DNA of 64,000 nt from Malurus cyaneus samueli (lineage: Eukaryota > Chordata > Aves > Passeriformes > Maluridae): positions 28,548,746 to 28,612,745 of the forward strand of contig CM019214.1 of NCBI GenBank assembly GCA_009741485.1. Reading direction: 5' to 3'. The notes under the pieces were generated by a model. That model searched no databases. It was not told the DNA's origin and worked only from the letters and a program-made list of their open reading frames with translations. Shown piece by piece: positions 1 through 9,770 of the stretch. The stretch's first letter is position 1. Every line of letters starts with the position of its first letter. The position numbers were made by a program, and so were the translations under genes.

Positions 1-7
1 TTTATCA

Positions 8-1018
8 ACAAATGAACAGATGTTTATTTGCTTTTCTCCCTTGACCGCTTCAATCCTCCTGTTCCATCAGCCGTGTTCAGCGATACAGGATCCTCTCGCT
101 GGGATTTTTCTATTCTGCATTGTCAGTAAATGTGATTTTCAATAGCTATGACCCTTAAAGAAAAAGGCACGTAACAAGGTTGCATCAGATGTATATGTGC
201 TGCCTGTGCACATGTACACACGCACTTCTCTTCGGTCGTGATGCTATCTCTAGTGTGTACAGATATTTACGAGTACGTAGGAACATGAAGGACAACACAT
301 TTCAAGAAACAGTTCAACAGGTACCCAGCTTAATCTGCATATCCAAAGGTACGGCTATTAATACTTTAAATTTCATCTAGGACTGTGTTTGGCTGGACCA
401 CAGACGGTTTCTCTCAAGTTCCTGCTTTCTCTGTGCTCTGCTTGGTCGCTGAGCATTTCCAAAAGTCGCCTGCTGATTGTCTGAACCCGCACACTGCTTG
501 CTTTAATAAAGGCTCATATAGTTAAAAAAATAAAAAAAATAATTGGAATAGTTTGGTGAAATCAATAGACAGCTTCATGAAAATTTTGCGTTCAGTATGA
601 ATGATTTATACAGAATTATCGACATAAGTGTGAAGAGTTCTGTATGTCAATTGTCATGTCAGCATTATAGAAGAAGTGCAATCTCTAACAGAGACCGAAA
701 CTGCTCCTCATTAGCTAACTAAAACTTCTCTACTCGCGGATGGATGGGAGTTGTTCGCCAGCGCTAAAGATGAACAGTCCTACAGCCTTCTGCGATCGAC
801 AGTGAAGTCCTGGAAATTAATTCTTTTCCCTTTGTTTAAGCAGTTTGACTATTTTAAAAACTCATTTGCTACAGTAGTTTACAGCAAACTTTTAATTCTA
901 ACATGTAGAAAAGTATCTTTCAAGAGCTAGGAAAAAAATTAAATTAAGTTTCAAAGCGTTGAACAACGTTCTGCAACGAAGTGACGCGCATCGTTTTGCT
1001 CGACAGCTTTCGCCCCAG
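8..1018. repeat. Left arm of ~1 kb inverted repeat around SOX1
   Basis: Reverse-complementing this arm gives the sequence at 4927-5941 almost base for base. The inner edge is sharp: both arms share GCTTTCGCCCCAG and then diverge at 1018/4927. At the outer edge the clear match stops at base 8, but only seven bases remain in the window, so it may continue. Differences seen are 1-2 base indels, for example near 536, 548, 562, 576, 805, 818 and 833; the left arm is slightly shorter. No gene is recognisable in it. A small ORF at 180-380 recurs inverted in the other arm only because of the duplication. Probably an assembly fold-back; a real recent inverted duplication is the alternative. Confidence 0.93.
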
Positions 1019-1620
1019 TCGCTGAAAATGGGGGGGGGGGGGGGGGGGGGAGGAGGGGGAGGGAAGGACAGAAATGTGTGACCCCACCGTCCCCGCTCGC
1101 CCCCGGAATGCTCCGGAGAGATGGCGCTGCTTTTCGGGCTTGAGGTTTAGAGGTCGCTTTTCTTTTCGGGACGCGCAAAACGAGGCGCTTTCTCTTTCAT
1201 GGTGTTAATTAGAGGGAAGTGCCGCCTGGACGGTATCTTCTCGTTTCCCGGGAGGTGGGTGTCCCCCGGCCGCCGGGAACTCCCGGCTGATGGGGCCCCG
1301 AGATGAGCGGGGCGTGCAGCGCCCGGTCACCCAGGGAAACGTTAAAGCCGGAGCATCAGCCCAGCATAAAATCCACAAATGAACGTTCACGGCTAGAAGA
1401 GTAACGCAGTAAACTGCCTTCCCTTGCAGTAGGGAACGAAAATTAAAATAAATCTACCTTCATCGCCCTGATTTACACAGGTTAGGATGCATCGACATTT
1501 ACTGCAGATTGTACTTCACTCTGTTTGCCTCTGCTGTTTGAAACTTCCTCCCCAAAATCCAGATTTACCTGCTATGTTTTCATGCTTACCATGGAAACAC
1601 TACTATGTTCTCAGTTAGCT
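1019..1620. other. GC-rich 3' flank of SOX1, no gene seen
   Basis: This stretch lies between the left repeat arm and the probable 3' end of the SOX1 transcript. It opens with a long G-run at 1030-1050, followed by CpG-rich sequence to about 1340, then ordinary AT-rich DNA. No conserved reading frame or RNA gene is visible. Confidence 0.5.
1030..1050. repeat. Poly(G) homopolymer
   Basis: A run of 21 G directly after the inner edge of the left inverted-repeat arm. Its length is unreliable in any sequencing technology, and its position next to the repeat boundary makes it a plausible misassembly junction. Confidence 0.9.
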
Positions 1621-1647
1621 TTTTTTTATTTTTTTTTTTTTTTTTTT
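1621..1647. repeat. T-rich homopolymer (A-tract on SOX1 strand)
   Basis: A near-pure T run interrupted by one A. Read on the SOX1 (minus) strand it is an A-tract starting about 25 bases after the AATAAA at 1672-1677, where a cleaved transcript's tail would begin. Confidence 0.85.
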
Positions 1648-2702
1648 ACAGTGACTTTTCCCACTTTGATATTTATTTAACTAAAACAAAATAAAAACAA
1701 AACAAAAACAACAAAAAAAGGAGGGCATCTCAGGATTTTCTGTTTATCAGAAGGGCTTTTTAGTAACATATACACAATCTTTTCCTTTGTAACGCCTAAA
1801 TAAAAATTATTTCACAATGCATTTACAAGAAATGATACGAAAAGAAAACAAAAATCAAAGAGAAAACAAACAAACAAAAATATTCAGATACAATAAAGTT
1901 TTACAAATCCCAAGGGAAAAAAAATGAAGCTTCCAAAACAGAAAAAAAAAGTTTTATAAATAAACAAACAAGTAACGAAAATAAACCTCAACCCCGACCC
2001 AACAAACCCGCGAAAATATCTACAAAAAACTTTTAAGTGTTCTTTTGGATCTGTCTTAGTACATGAGCAATAAATGAGAACTGTTTCCTCATCAACTCTG
2101 AGTTAATTAGTCAATAAAAAGCCTTAGCAAGAAGCGATCCGTGACTGAAATAGAAGCGGTTCCGCGCGGTATAAAAGTTGGCATCATCTACAACTTTGTG
2201 TATTTATTACTGTTTTTTTTTTCTTTTCACCGCCGTTTCCCCCCTTTCTCTTTCTTTCTCTTTCTCCTCTTTTGCAAAAACGTCTATGTCTCTTGCGTAA
2301 TGATAAATACTGTACAAAAAGTCTCGATAAAACACAGAAGTCCGGTCTAAAACTAGTTTCATAAACTAGTCCTAAAAAAAGGTAAGTAAAGCAACCGTTA
2401 CCTTTTTACTCTCTCGTTATTATTATTATTTATTATTATTATACAAGAACATCAAAAAATTCTACAAAAAGAGGAAGAAAAGAAAAAAAAAAAGAGAGAG
2501 GTGGGGGAGGGCGGGGGGAAGGGCGCGAGAGGCAAAATAAGGAGGGAACCTGGGAACGGGGAAGGAGGCGGGGCCGGGGCGCGCAGGCGGCCGGGGCTAG
2601 CGTGCGTGGCAGCGGCGGGGCGCGCAGTCCTGCGGAACGGGGCCGTGCGAGCCGGTGCCCGCGCCTCGTGCCCACCTCCGGCGCTCCGGTGCCGGCGTGG
2701 GC
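1648..2702 (-). other. SOX1: Probable SOX1 3' untranslated region
   Basis: Sequence downstream of the inferred SOX1 stop on the minus strand. It is AT-rich, with long A/C-rich low-complexity tracts at 1681-1980 (plus strand), a TTA/ATT triplet tract at 2419-2441 and a purine-rich tract at 2463-2530. Candidate AATAAA signals on the minus strand lie at 1672-1677 and 2429-2434. The extent is inferred; no transcript evidence is available here, and the longer end is chosen because the 1672 signal is followed by a CA-containing potential cleavage site. Confidence 0.5.
1672..1677 (-). terminator. Candidate SOX1 polyadenylation signal AATAAA
   Basis: TTTATT on the plus strand reads AATAAA on the SOX1 strand. 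It is followed about 20 bases later by a GTCACTG context suitable for cleavage. A second AATAAA at 2429-2434 could give a shorter transcript. Assignment is by motif and position only. Confidence 0.4.
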
Positions 2703-3826
2703 TCAAAATATGCGTCAAGGGGACGGTGCCGTTCACCCCCGTGCTGGCGCTCTGGTAGTGCTGGGGCAGGGAGTGGAGCGGCTCTGGGCGGCAGCGGCCG
2801 CCGGATCCCCGCCTTCCCCGGCCGGTAAGTACATGCTTGATCATCTCCCGGCAGGTCCCCGGGGCACGGAGCCCGCGAGTGCGAGGTGACGGGCGGGCTC
2901 ACGCTGGGCTCCACTTCACCAGCGAGCCCAGGGCGCCCAGCGCACCCGAGAGGCGCTCTCGCCGCCGCCGCCGCCGCCCGCTGCCGCCGCCGGCGAGTTC
3001 GGTGGGCTGGGAGCCTAGGGCAGGGCGCCGTAGCCCGAGGGGCGAGGCGCTCATGTAGCCCTGCGAGTTGGAGATGGGGCTGTACTGCAGCGCGCCCATG
3101 TCGTAGCGGTGCATGGGCTGCGGGTTGTGCGGGTGGTGCGCGGTGATGTGGGTGCGGGTGGTGCGGGTGCCCCCCGCTGCCGGGTGCTGGCTGTAGGCGA
3201 GCTGGCGCCTCCTGCATCATCGCCGCCGCCGCCGCCGCCGCCGGCACCGAGCCGGGTAGGCTCCGTTGGCCCAGCCGTTCATGTGCGCGTACCGCCGCTG
3301 GCCGTGCCGCCGGGGCTCTCCAGCAGCCTGGCCCGACGCGCGCCGGGCTCACGCCGACGCCCATGCCCACGCCGACCCGGCCGGGCCTCCTCCGGCCGAC
3401 CCGGCGCTCAGCAGCCCCCCGGCCAGCGAGTACTTGTCCTTCTTGAGCAGGGTCTTGGTCTTCCTCCGTGGCCGGTATTTATAATCCGGGTGCTCCTTCA
3501 TGTGCAGCGCCCGCAGCCGCTTCGCCTCGTCGATGAACGGTCTCTTCTCGGCCTCCGACATGACTTTCCACTCGGCCCCCAGGCGCTTGCTGATCTCCGA
3601 GTTGTGCATTTTGGGGTTCTCCTGGGCCATCTTCCGCCGCTGGCCCCGCGACCACACCATGAAGGCGTTCATGGGTCTCTTGACCCGGTCCTGGTTCGCT
3701 TTGTTTCCCCCGCCGCCGCCGGCCGCCGCCTCCGCCGCCTCCCGCTCCGGTCTGCCCCGAGAGGTTCGTGGGGGCCTGGGCTCCTCCGGGGGAGTGCAAG
3801 TCCGTCTCCATCATCATGCTGTACAT
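2703..3826 (-). CDS. SOX1: SOX1, SoxB1 HMG-box transcription factor (frame broken by indels)
   Basis: Single-exon nuclear DNA-binding activator of the SoxB1 group, which maintains neural progenitors and acts in lens development. The start ATG at 3826 opens [15 protein letters not shown], the SOX1-type N-terminus (SOX2 differs here), followed by a Gly run. A frame change near 3715-3735 leads into [11 protein letters not shown] and a complete HMG box (about residues 46-122), then the basic RPRRKTKT nuclear-localisation segment and LLKKDKYSL. Beyond ~3390 the family sequence continues only by hopping frames: PGSV plus an Ala run and MMQE (~3240), HPHHPHPHH (~3165), [18 protein letters not shown] (3114 down), [12 protein letters not shown] (~2935), SRAPCPGDL (~2870), [10 protein letters not shown] (~2780) and VPLTHI (~2720). 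The stop TGA (2705-2703) needs one T fewer in TTTT. The span of 1,124 bases fits the usual ~370-390 residues. About ten single-base indels with recognisable sequence between them point to sequencing error, not a pseudogene. Confidence 0.93.
3460..3690 (-). other. SOX1: SOX1 HMG-box domain (intact)
   Basis: About 77 codons in one uninterrupted frame from [13 protein letters not shown] to KYRPRRK. It contains the SOX minor-groove wedge (F-M in MNAFMVW), the RGQRRK basic patch, EISKRLG helix 2 and the [12 protein letters not shown]-terminal tail that doubles as a nuclear-localisation signal. All hallmark SoxB1 residues are present and no indel falls inside, in contrast with the GC-rich coding sequence on either side. 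Confidence 0.97.
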
Positions 3827-3960
3827 TCAAAATAGCTTTTTTATTGCCACACCGGCGCCGACGTTGAAAAAATGAATCAAACATAGAGGAGCCCGGGGAC
3901 GGAAGGCGAGCGAGGCGAAACCCGTTTGTCTTAGGTAGCGACCGCCGTGCGAAAAAAAAA

Positions 3961-4013
<53 letters not shown>

Positions 4014-4722
4014 AGGAGGAGAAGAAACCGCGAGGAGAGCGTTCGGCGACCCCGCCGGCGGAAAACTTTCTCCCTTTCGCAAATCACTTTCGGGGCTCGG
4101 TGGCGAAGGGGGTTCGAGCTGCTCAAACAGGTGCACGGCAAACTTGCTGCTTCACTTGGCGCGGCGGGAGGAGTGTGCGGAGCCGTCGGCGGTGTCCTCC
4201 GCTCGCCGGCGTTCCCCGGCAGACGCGCGCACACCCCTCCGCTCCCGCTCTTATCCTTAACGGAGCTATTTTTTTTTTTGTTCTTTGCTGCTAACTTGGA
4301 GAGAGAGAGGGAGGGAGGAGGGAGGGAGGGAGCGTTGGTGACTTGCATCCCCCTGATCGCATGGTGAACGGAGCAGAAGAGAAGGAGAACCACCGCCACA
4401 CGCGAAAAGGAGGCGGAAAAAAAAAAATAATATTCAAACGTTAACTGAGGGAAAAAAAAAAAAAAAAAAGCAGGAAGGAGGATCCCGGGGAGGGAGGGGG
4501 TGGGGAAGGAGCCCAACCATAACACCGCGCCGAGCCGGCGCCCGGGCGCGGTGGCAAGTTAATTTGCTAGCGGTGGTCTCCTCCGCCCCGGCGGGATGGG
4601 CCGGGCATGGGCCCGGGATGGGGCTGGTTATGCCGGGACGGGCCGGCGGGAGTAAGGGCGGAGCCGCGGGGCAGCGCAGCGGCCGGCGGCGCGCAGCCCA
4701 TACGGCCGCGCGCCCGAGCCCG
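3827..4722 (-). promoter_or_regulatory. SOX1: SOX1 5' leader / proximal promoter island
   Basis: GC- and CpG-rich sequence immediately upstream of the SOX1 start. It is interrupted by homopolymers: A-runs (T on the SOX1 strand) at 3952-4011 and 4451-4468, and a T-run at about 4268-4278. No intron or upstream coding exon is recognised. If transcription starts shortly downstream of the TATA-like element at 4723-4731, this stretch is the 5' UTR; a start closer to the ATG cannot be excluded. Confidence 0.5.
3952..4011. repeat. 60-base poly(A) tract with one G
   Basis: Sixty bases of A interrupted by a single G at 3980. It lies 125 bases upstream of the SOX1 start codon and would be a U-tract in a long 5' leader. 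The true length is uncertain in error-prone sequence. Confidence 0.95.
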
Positions 4723-4731
4723 CCTTAAAAT
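4723..4731 (-). promoter_or_regulatory. SOX1: TATA-like element, candidate SOX1 core promoter
   Basis: ATTTTAAGG on the SOX1 strand inside very GC-rich DNA. Nearby are a CATATG E-box at 4779-4784 and a TGACGT CRE half-site (plus-strand reading) at 4804-4809. The grouping resembles a core promoter about 0.9 kb from the start codon. This is motif inference only. Confidence 0.35.
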
Positions 4732-4926
4732 CGCCTACGGCGGGCCAAATGGGAGCGCGCCGGCGGGCGGCGATCTTGCATATGGCGCGACGCGCCGAGC
4801 GGGTGACGTGCGCCGGGGCGCCCGCCGCTCAGGGGGGGCGGGCCCGGAGCGGAGCGGTTCGAGTCCCGCGTCCCCGTTCCGCGCCGCGGACCCGTACGGC
4901 GCCCCGAGGCAGGGACACCCCCGCAT

Positions 4927-5941
4927 CTGGGGCGAAAGCTGTCGAGCAAAACGATGCGCGTCACTTCGTTGCAGAACGTTGTTCAACGCTTTGAAACTTA
5001 ATTTAATTTTTTTCCTAGCTCTTGAAAGATACTTTTCTACATGTTAGAATTAAAAGTTTGCTGTAAACTACTGTAGCAAATGAGTTTTTAAAATAGTCAT
5101 AACTGCTTAAACAAAAGGGAAAAGAATTAAGTTCCAGGACTTCACTGTCGATCGCAGAAGGCTGTAGGACTGTTCATCTTTAGCGCTGGCGAACAACTCC
5201 CATCCATCCGCGAGTAGAGAAGTTTTAGTTAGCTAATGAGGAGCAGTTTCGGTCTCTGTTAGAGATTGCACTTCTTCTATAATGCTGACATGACAATTGA
5301 CATACAGAACTCTTCACACTTATGTCGATAATTCTGTATAAATCATTCATACTGAACGCAAAATTTTCATGGAAGCTGTCTATTGATTTCAATCCAAACT
5401 ATTCCCCAATTATTTTTTTTTTTTTAACTATATGAGCCTTTATTAAAGCAAGCAGTGTGCGGGTTCAGACAATCAGCAGGCGACTTTTGGAAATGCTCAG
5501 CGACCAAGCAGAGCACAGAGAAAGCAGGAACTTGAGAGAAACCGTCTGTGGTCCAGCCAAACACAGTCCTAGATGAAATTTAAAGTATTAATAGCCGTAC
5601 CTTTGGATATGCAGATTAAGCTGGGTACCTGTTGAACTGTTTCTTGAAATGTGTTGTCCTTCATGTTCCTACGTACTCGTAAATATCTGTACACACTAGA
5701 GATAGCATCACGACCGAAGAGAAGTGCGTGTGTACATGTGCACAGGCAGCACATATACATCTGATGCAACCTTGTTACGTGCCTTTTTCTTTAAGGGTCA
5801 TAGCTATTGAAAATCACATTTACTGACAATGCAGAATAGAAAAATCCCAGCGAGAGGATCCTGTATCGCTGAACACGGCTGATGGAACAGGAGGATTGAA
5901 GCGGTCAAGGGAGAAAAGCAAATAAACATCTGTTCATTTGT
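4927..5941. repeat. Right arm of ~1 kb inverted repeat around SOX1
   Basis: Inverted partner of 8-1018, starting just upstream of the SOX1 promoter island. Relative to the left arm it carries extra single bases at several homopolymers (for example CTTTT against CTTT, and TTCC against TTC), so it may be the better-polished copy. The small ORF at 5569-5769 (minus) duplicates that at 180-380 and has no recognisable product. As the 5' flank of SOX1 this arm probably holds the genuine position of the sequence. Confidence 0.93.
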
Positions 5942-5973
5942 GTCGAAATAACATTCCATGGGGAAGCGCTATT

Positions 5974-6022
5974 AAAAAAAAAAAAATAAAAAAAAAAGAA
6001 AAAAAAAAAGAAAAAGAGAGAG

Positions 6023-6101
<79 letters not shown>
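5974..6101. repeat. A-rich tract and (GAAA)n microsatellite
   Basis: An impure A-run to about 6015 grades through GAGAGA into roughly 19 perfect GAAA units (6022-6101). It is a purine-only strand of over 120 bases and unstable in length. The Lys/Glu/Arg ORF across it is an artefact of the repeat. Confidence 0.95.
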
Positions 6102-6102
<1 letters not shown>

Positions 6103-6321
6103 TACAGCTCTCTAAATGAGCTCCTTTTAACGAGTTTTCCCTCCTAACCTTAGAATTTAGCGGCTCAATGGCGTTATGCCTAGAATAATAGGAATACCTG
6201 CACTTTCAACACAAGGGGATTAAAGAGACCCGATCTCGGCTATATTCAAATCAGCTTCGAACATCCTTGGCCCGCCTTTCAAAGAAATACAGTTTGCTCT
6301 TGAAATGTCCACCCCCCCCTC

Positions 6322-6442
6322 AAAGAAAAAAAAAATCAAAAACAAAAACAAAGCCCACACATACACACACAAAAATCCGAAACAACAAACCAAAAAGAAA
6401 CAAAAACAAACCAAAAACCAACCAACCAAACAAAAAAAATAT
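6322..6442. repeat. A/C-rich low-complexity tract (CAAA-like)
   Basis: Degenerate AAAC/AACC/ACAC repeats almost free of G and T on the plus strand. Similar tracts occur at 1681-1980 and 20977-21208. They look like decayed CAAA-type microsatellites. Confidence 0.7.
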
Positions 6443-7952
6443 ATCTCCACAAAATACCAAAGCGATCCATAGATCCCACCACTCTGAGGCACCATCGGGG
6501 CACAATGTTTTGCTGTTCGTGATTTATTGGTAGGTTAATTTGAGTTAAACTTCACGTTTGGGTATTTAAACAAAACAACTTTCCTGGGCAGATGAGTTGG
6601 AGTTAGGTACAGTAATATAATTATGTCTTCGGGCTTTTTGCTGTGAGTTATATATAAGAGAATAATTGAATATGCAAAACTAAGAATAGGTTTAAGCGAT
6701 TTATGGTTTAAGTACATTACATCTAAAATTGTATGAAATGTTCCTCCTATAGCATGATTGACAGAGCTATTAAAATCACGTATGTGAAAGAACTAAAGCA
6801 GAAAGTCATCTCGTTTTCAGTTAAAGGAAGGAAAACCCAGGGAGTAAGGCGAAGGGGAGAGGGACAGAGGTGCCTTCTCTGTGGAGTTAGGGTGCGTGTT
6901 GAGTGGGGAGCTTGGGGTCAAGGCCCCCCCGTGGGCCAGACCCCACCCCCGCTGCCATCGCTCTGCCGGGGAGTCCCTGTGCCCCGGGAGGCAGGGGAGC
7001 CAGAAGGACAGGAGGCACAGAGAGATAACAGGTTTGATCCGCTCCAAACTTCGAGCCAAAACACAAACTTGGCCTGAACTCCACGGCTCTTTTCCCAACG
7101 GTTCTCCCTTTTTAAAAAACATTTCCTCCCCTCCTTCCCCTCCACCGTGTGTGGCTCACTGAGCTCGTAGGAGTGGCGTTGGGCCCCGGGGAAAAGCCGT
7201 TCCCTCCAGTTCCACTCCCCCGCGCCCTCAACCGGAGTCACACCGCAACAAGCCCCGGGGGGGAGCATCGGTGGGACGGCTCCGAGCCTCTGGGAGCAGC
7301 GGAGTGGGGGAGGAGGGCACACGAAATTGTCCATGAAGACATAAAGAGGGACGATTTCAAAAACCAGACCAAACGTTCCCGTAGGGCCATAGCGGGATAA
7401 AAGCTCCGCGAAATGCTCCTTGGCAGGGAGGGGTGGGGGGTGGGGAGGACCCTCCCTCCCAGCTGCGCCACATGCAGGCGACATCAGGCCGGGTCACCTG
7501 AACGTCTGACGCGGTTACAGCATTTTATTATCATGTGTAAACTACCACAGAAGGAAAAAACAGTATTACATATAAGAAAAAAGGCACCGCAACATCACAT
7601 AAACACATTCCCCCGCCGAAACCCAAACCAAACGGCTGATCTAAGCATTGCTGTAAAGCAAAACGGAGCTAAAAGACGCGAACTGTCAGGTGTCTGTGGG
7701 TTTGATGGGTTATCTGGACGGGATGCTCTCCCGGGCTTTGGTGCCGACGCTCTCCCACGCCTCACGATATCCCCGCCTTTCCCGGGCACTCACCGACTCC
7801 CCAGAGTCCTTTTCTGCCCCTCCCTCCCCCTTCCCGCACACTTTCTGTCAGCTCCCCCCAGTGATCTCCAGCTCTCCCCTTCCCTCCTACACTCAGCAAC
7901 ACGTGGGGAGCGCCGGGAAGGGGCAGTCCCGTAGTTTCAGGCGTCAGCCTGC
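6443..7952. other. Intergenic, GC content rising, no gene seen
   Basis: Unique sequence that is AT-rich to about 6830 and then GC-rich with poly-C/G patches. Overlapping short ORFs on both strands share no recognisable motif and reflect composition. Confidence 0.5.
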
Positions 7953-8310
7953 CCGTGTGTCTGTGTGTCCGTGTCTGTGTGTCCATGTGTCCGTGAGGTC
8001 TGTGTCCCGTGTCTGTGTGTCCGTGTGCCCGTGTGTTCTGTAGTCTGTGTGTCCCCCTGTCTGTGTGTCCTCCGTGTGTGTCTGTCTGTGTGTCTGTGTG
8101 TCCGTGTGCCCTGTGTGTCTGTGTGTCTGTGTGTCCGTGTGTCCGTGTGTCTGTGTGTCCGTGTGTGTGTGTGTGTCTGTGTGTCCGTGGGTGTTCTGTG
8201 TGTCTGTGTGTCGTGTGTCTGTGTGTGTGTCTGTTGTGTCCTGTGTGTCGTGTGTCTGTGTGTCTGTGTGTCTGTCGTTGTCCTTGTCTGTTGTCTGGTG
8301 TGTCGGTGTG
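7953..8310. repeat. (TGTGTGTCTG)n tandem repeat, ~360 bp
   Basis: Tandem units of 8-10 bases built on TGTGTGTCYG and GTGTGTCCGTG, with drift between units. The repeat contains no stop codons in several frames, so it produces long Cys/Val/Ser ORFs on the plus strand and Thr/His/Gln/Asp ORFs on the minus strand. Neither resembles a protein family. Confidence 0.93.
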
Positions 8311-9770
8311 CAGGGGGCTGATCTCGCACCAAGGGTCTCCTGGTTAGGACAATCCCCCTGGAATCGTGCAGCCCTGGGCACGGGGGATGTTGTTCGTGGG
8401 GTACGAGTGGGTCTCTGCGAGCTGCAGCCCCAGGAAGCGAGGTGCCCCCTATGCCGTCAGAGGGGCTGCAGATGAATGATGCAAGAGGAAAACGGGGGTG
8501 GAAGGAGGGGAGACGGGTGAGAGAAAGAGAGGGAGAGCGGGAAGGAGGGGGGGGGGCGTGGTGTTTGGAGAGCGAGGATTAGCGAGGAGATCCTGACCCC
8601 GAGATCAACGGCCAGTCAAACCCGTTTACAATCACCCGGCGGAAAACCGACGGCTCCCGCTGCAAGCCAGCGGCCGGCCGGGCAGCCAGCGAGAACAGAC
8701 CCCCCACCCCCCCCGTGGGGGAGGGGGGTTTGATGGGGGAGGGACCGGCCCTGCTGCGGGGACAAGGGAGACTCCACGGTCGGGGGGGAGTGAGAGGTCC
8801 CAGCGGGAAGTCGGAAAGCTGCAGCGGGTGGAGGTGGGGAAAATGCTGCGGGGCGCCCCGTGTCCCGACCGCAGCCTTCGGTCCCCTCATGGACGAGCAG
8901 GGGCAGCAGGGAAGGAGGGAGAGTTCCAGGAGTGAGAGGCGGGGGCGGGCCGAGATATCTGGGAAAAACAAGCGCGCTGCCGTCAGCTGGGAAGGCCGCT
9001 CTTGAACTCCACACGGGACCCTCCCGGGCCGGCAGACACCAAAACCCGGCTCCAGTCATGCGTTCACCGGCGGGCGGGCGCCCTCCCGGACCGTGGGCCA
9101 TCTGCTGCGCGGCTACGTGGCGGGGGAGGCAGTGGGGGGGGAGGCCCCGACGGGTCGCTGAGCGAGGCCGGCGGTGGCGGGGGTGGGCGCCTCGGCTGCC
9201 GTTCCGCGCCCCGCGGGGAACCGGCGCGCCGCTCCGCGTGCGCGCACACCCCACGCACACAAACACTGCACAGGGCGGGGAGACGACACACTCTATCTTC
9301 CTCTTTTTGGGGGGTGGGGGTGGTAGAGAGTGAAGCAACCGGTCCCTCCACCTCATGGCATTTTGGCTCCTCCTCTTCCAGAAAACTCAGCCCCCCAAAA
9401 AGCGAAGATGCTGGGTGGTTCCACGCTACCCCACGACCAGCATCGAGCACCTCTGTGCACATTGCCCGAACCGAAGGGGATCTGAAATCAACAGGCCTGG
9501 CCCGTTCGGAGACATCCCTTGTAAAAGCACAGAGTGAAGCCCCAGACACCCGCTGCCACGAGTGGTCCCGCTCCACGAACCGCGGAGCCGTCTCGCCCCG
9601 CTGCCCCGTCCCCATCGCCACGGGACTCACGCGGCTCCGCAGAGGGCTGGCCCCCGGGAGAGCCAGGCTGGGACCGACCGGAGGGTACCGGTCACAACTA
9701 AGTGACTCTGCTTCGGTTCGTGCTGAGGTTAGGGACGGATGCTGCTTTCCGTGGGGAAACTGAAGTCTGG
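8311..9770. promoter_or_regulatory. CpG-rich island upstream of SOX1
   Basis: A block dense in CG dinucleotides, especially 8570-9260 and 9540-9730, unlike the surrounding desert. It contains G-runs able to form G-quadruplexes around 8545-8790 and 9118-9190. It could be a promoter for an upstream or SOX1-overlapping lncRNA, or a Polycomb-type regulatory island. No protein homology is seen in its ORFs. Confidence 0.45.

Noticed and set aside
180..380. 66-residue Cys/Tyr-containing ORF present in two inverted copies (also 5569-5769)
   Set aside because: Its duplication comes from the inverted repeat, not selection. It has no recognisable domain and is not supported as a gene.
2597..3370. 257-residue minus-strand ORF across SOX1
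   Set aside because: It mixes two SOX1 frames joined at indels and reads into 3' UTR frames; it is not a separate protein.
3349..3826. Gene is SOX2 or SOX3 rather than SOX1
   Set aside because: The [15 protein letters not shown] start, the Gly run before [11 protein letters not shown] and the LTHI end are SOX1 features; SOX2 and SOX3 have different N-termini.
3109..3867. 252-residue plus-strand ORF antisense to SOX1
   Set aside because: A compositional shadow of GC-rich SOX1 coding sequence without any family motif.
5938..6147. Lys/Glu/Arg-rich ORF
   Set aside because: Translation of the GAAA microsatellite.
7937..8475. Long Thr/His/Gln/Asp and Cys/Val/Ser ORFs
   Set aside because: Produced by the TGTGTGTCTG tandem repeat on both strands, with no non-repeat coding content.
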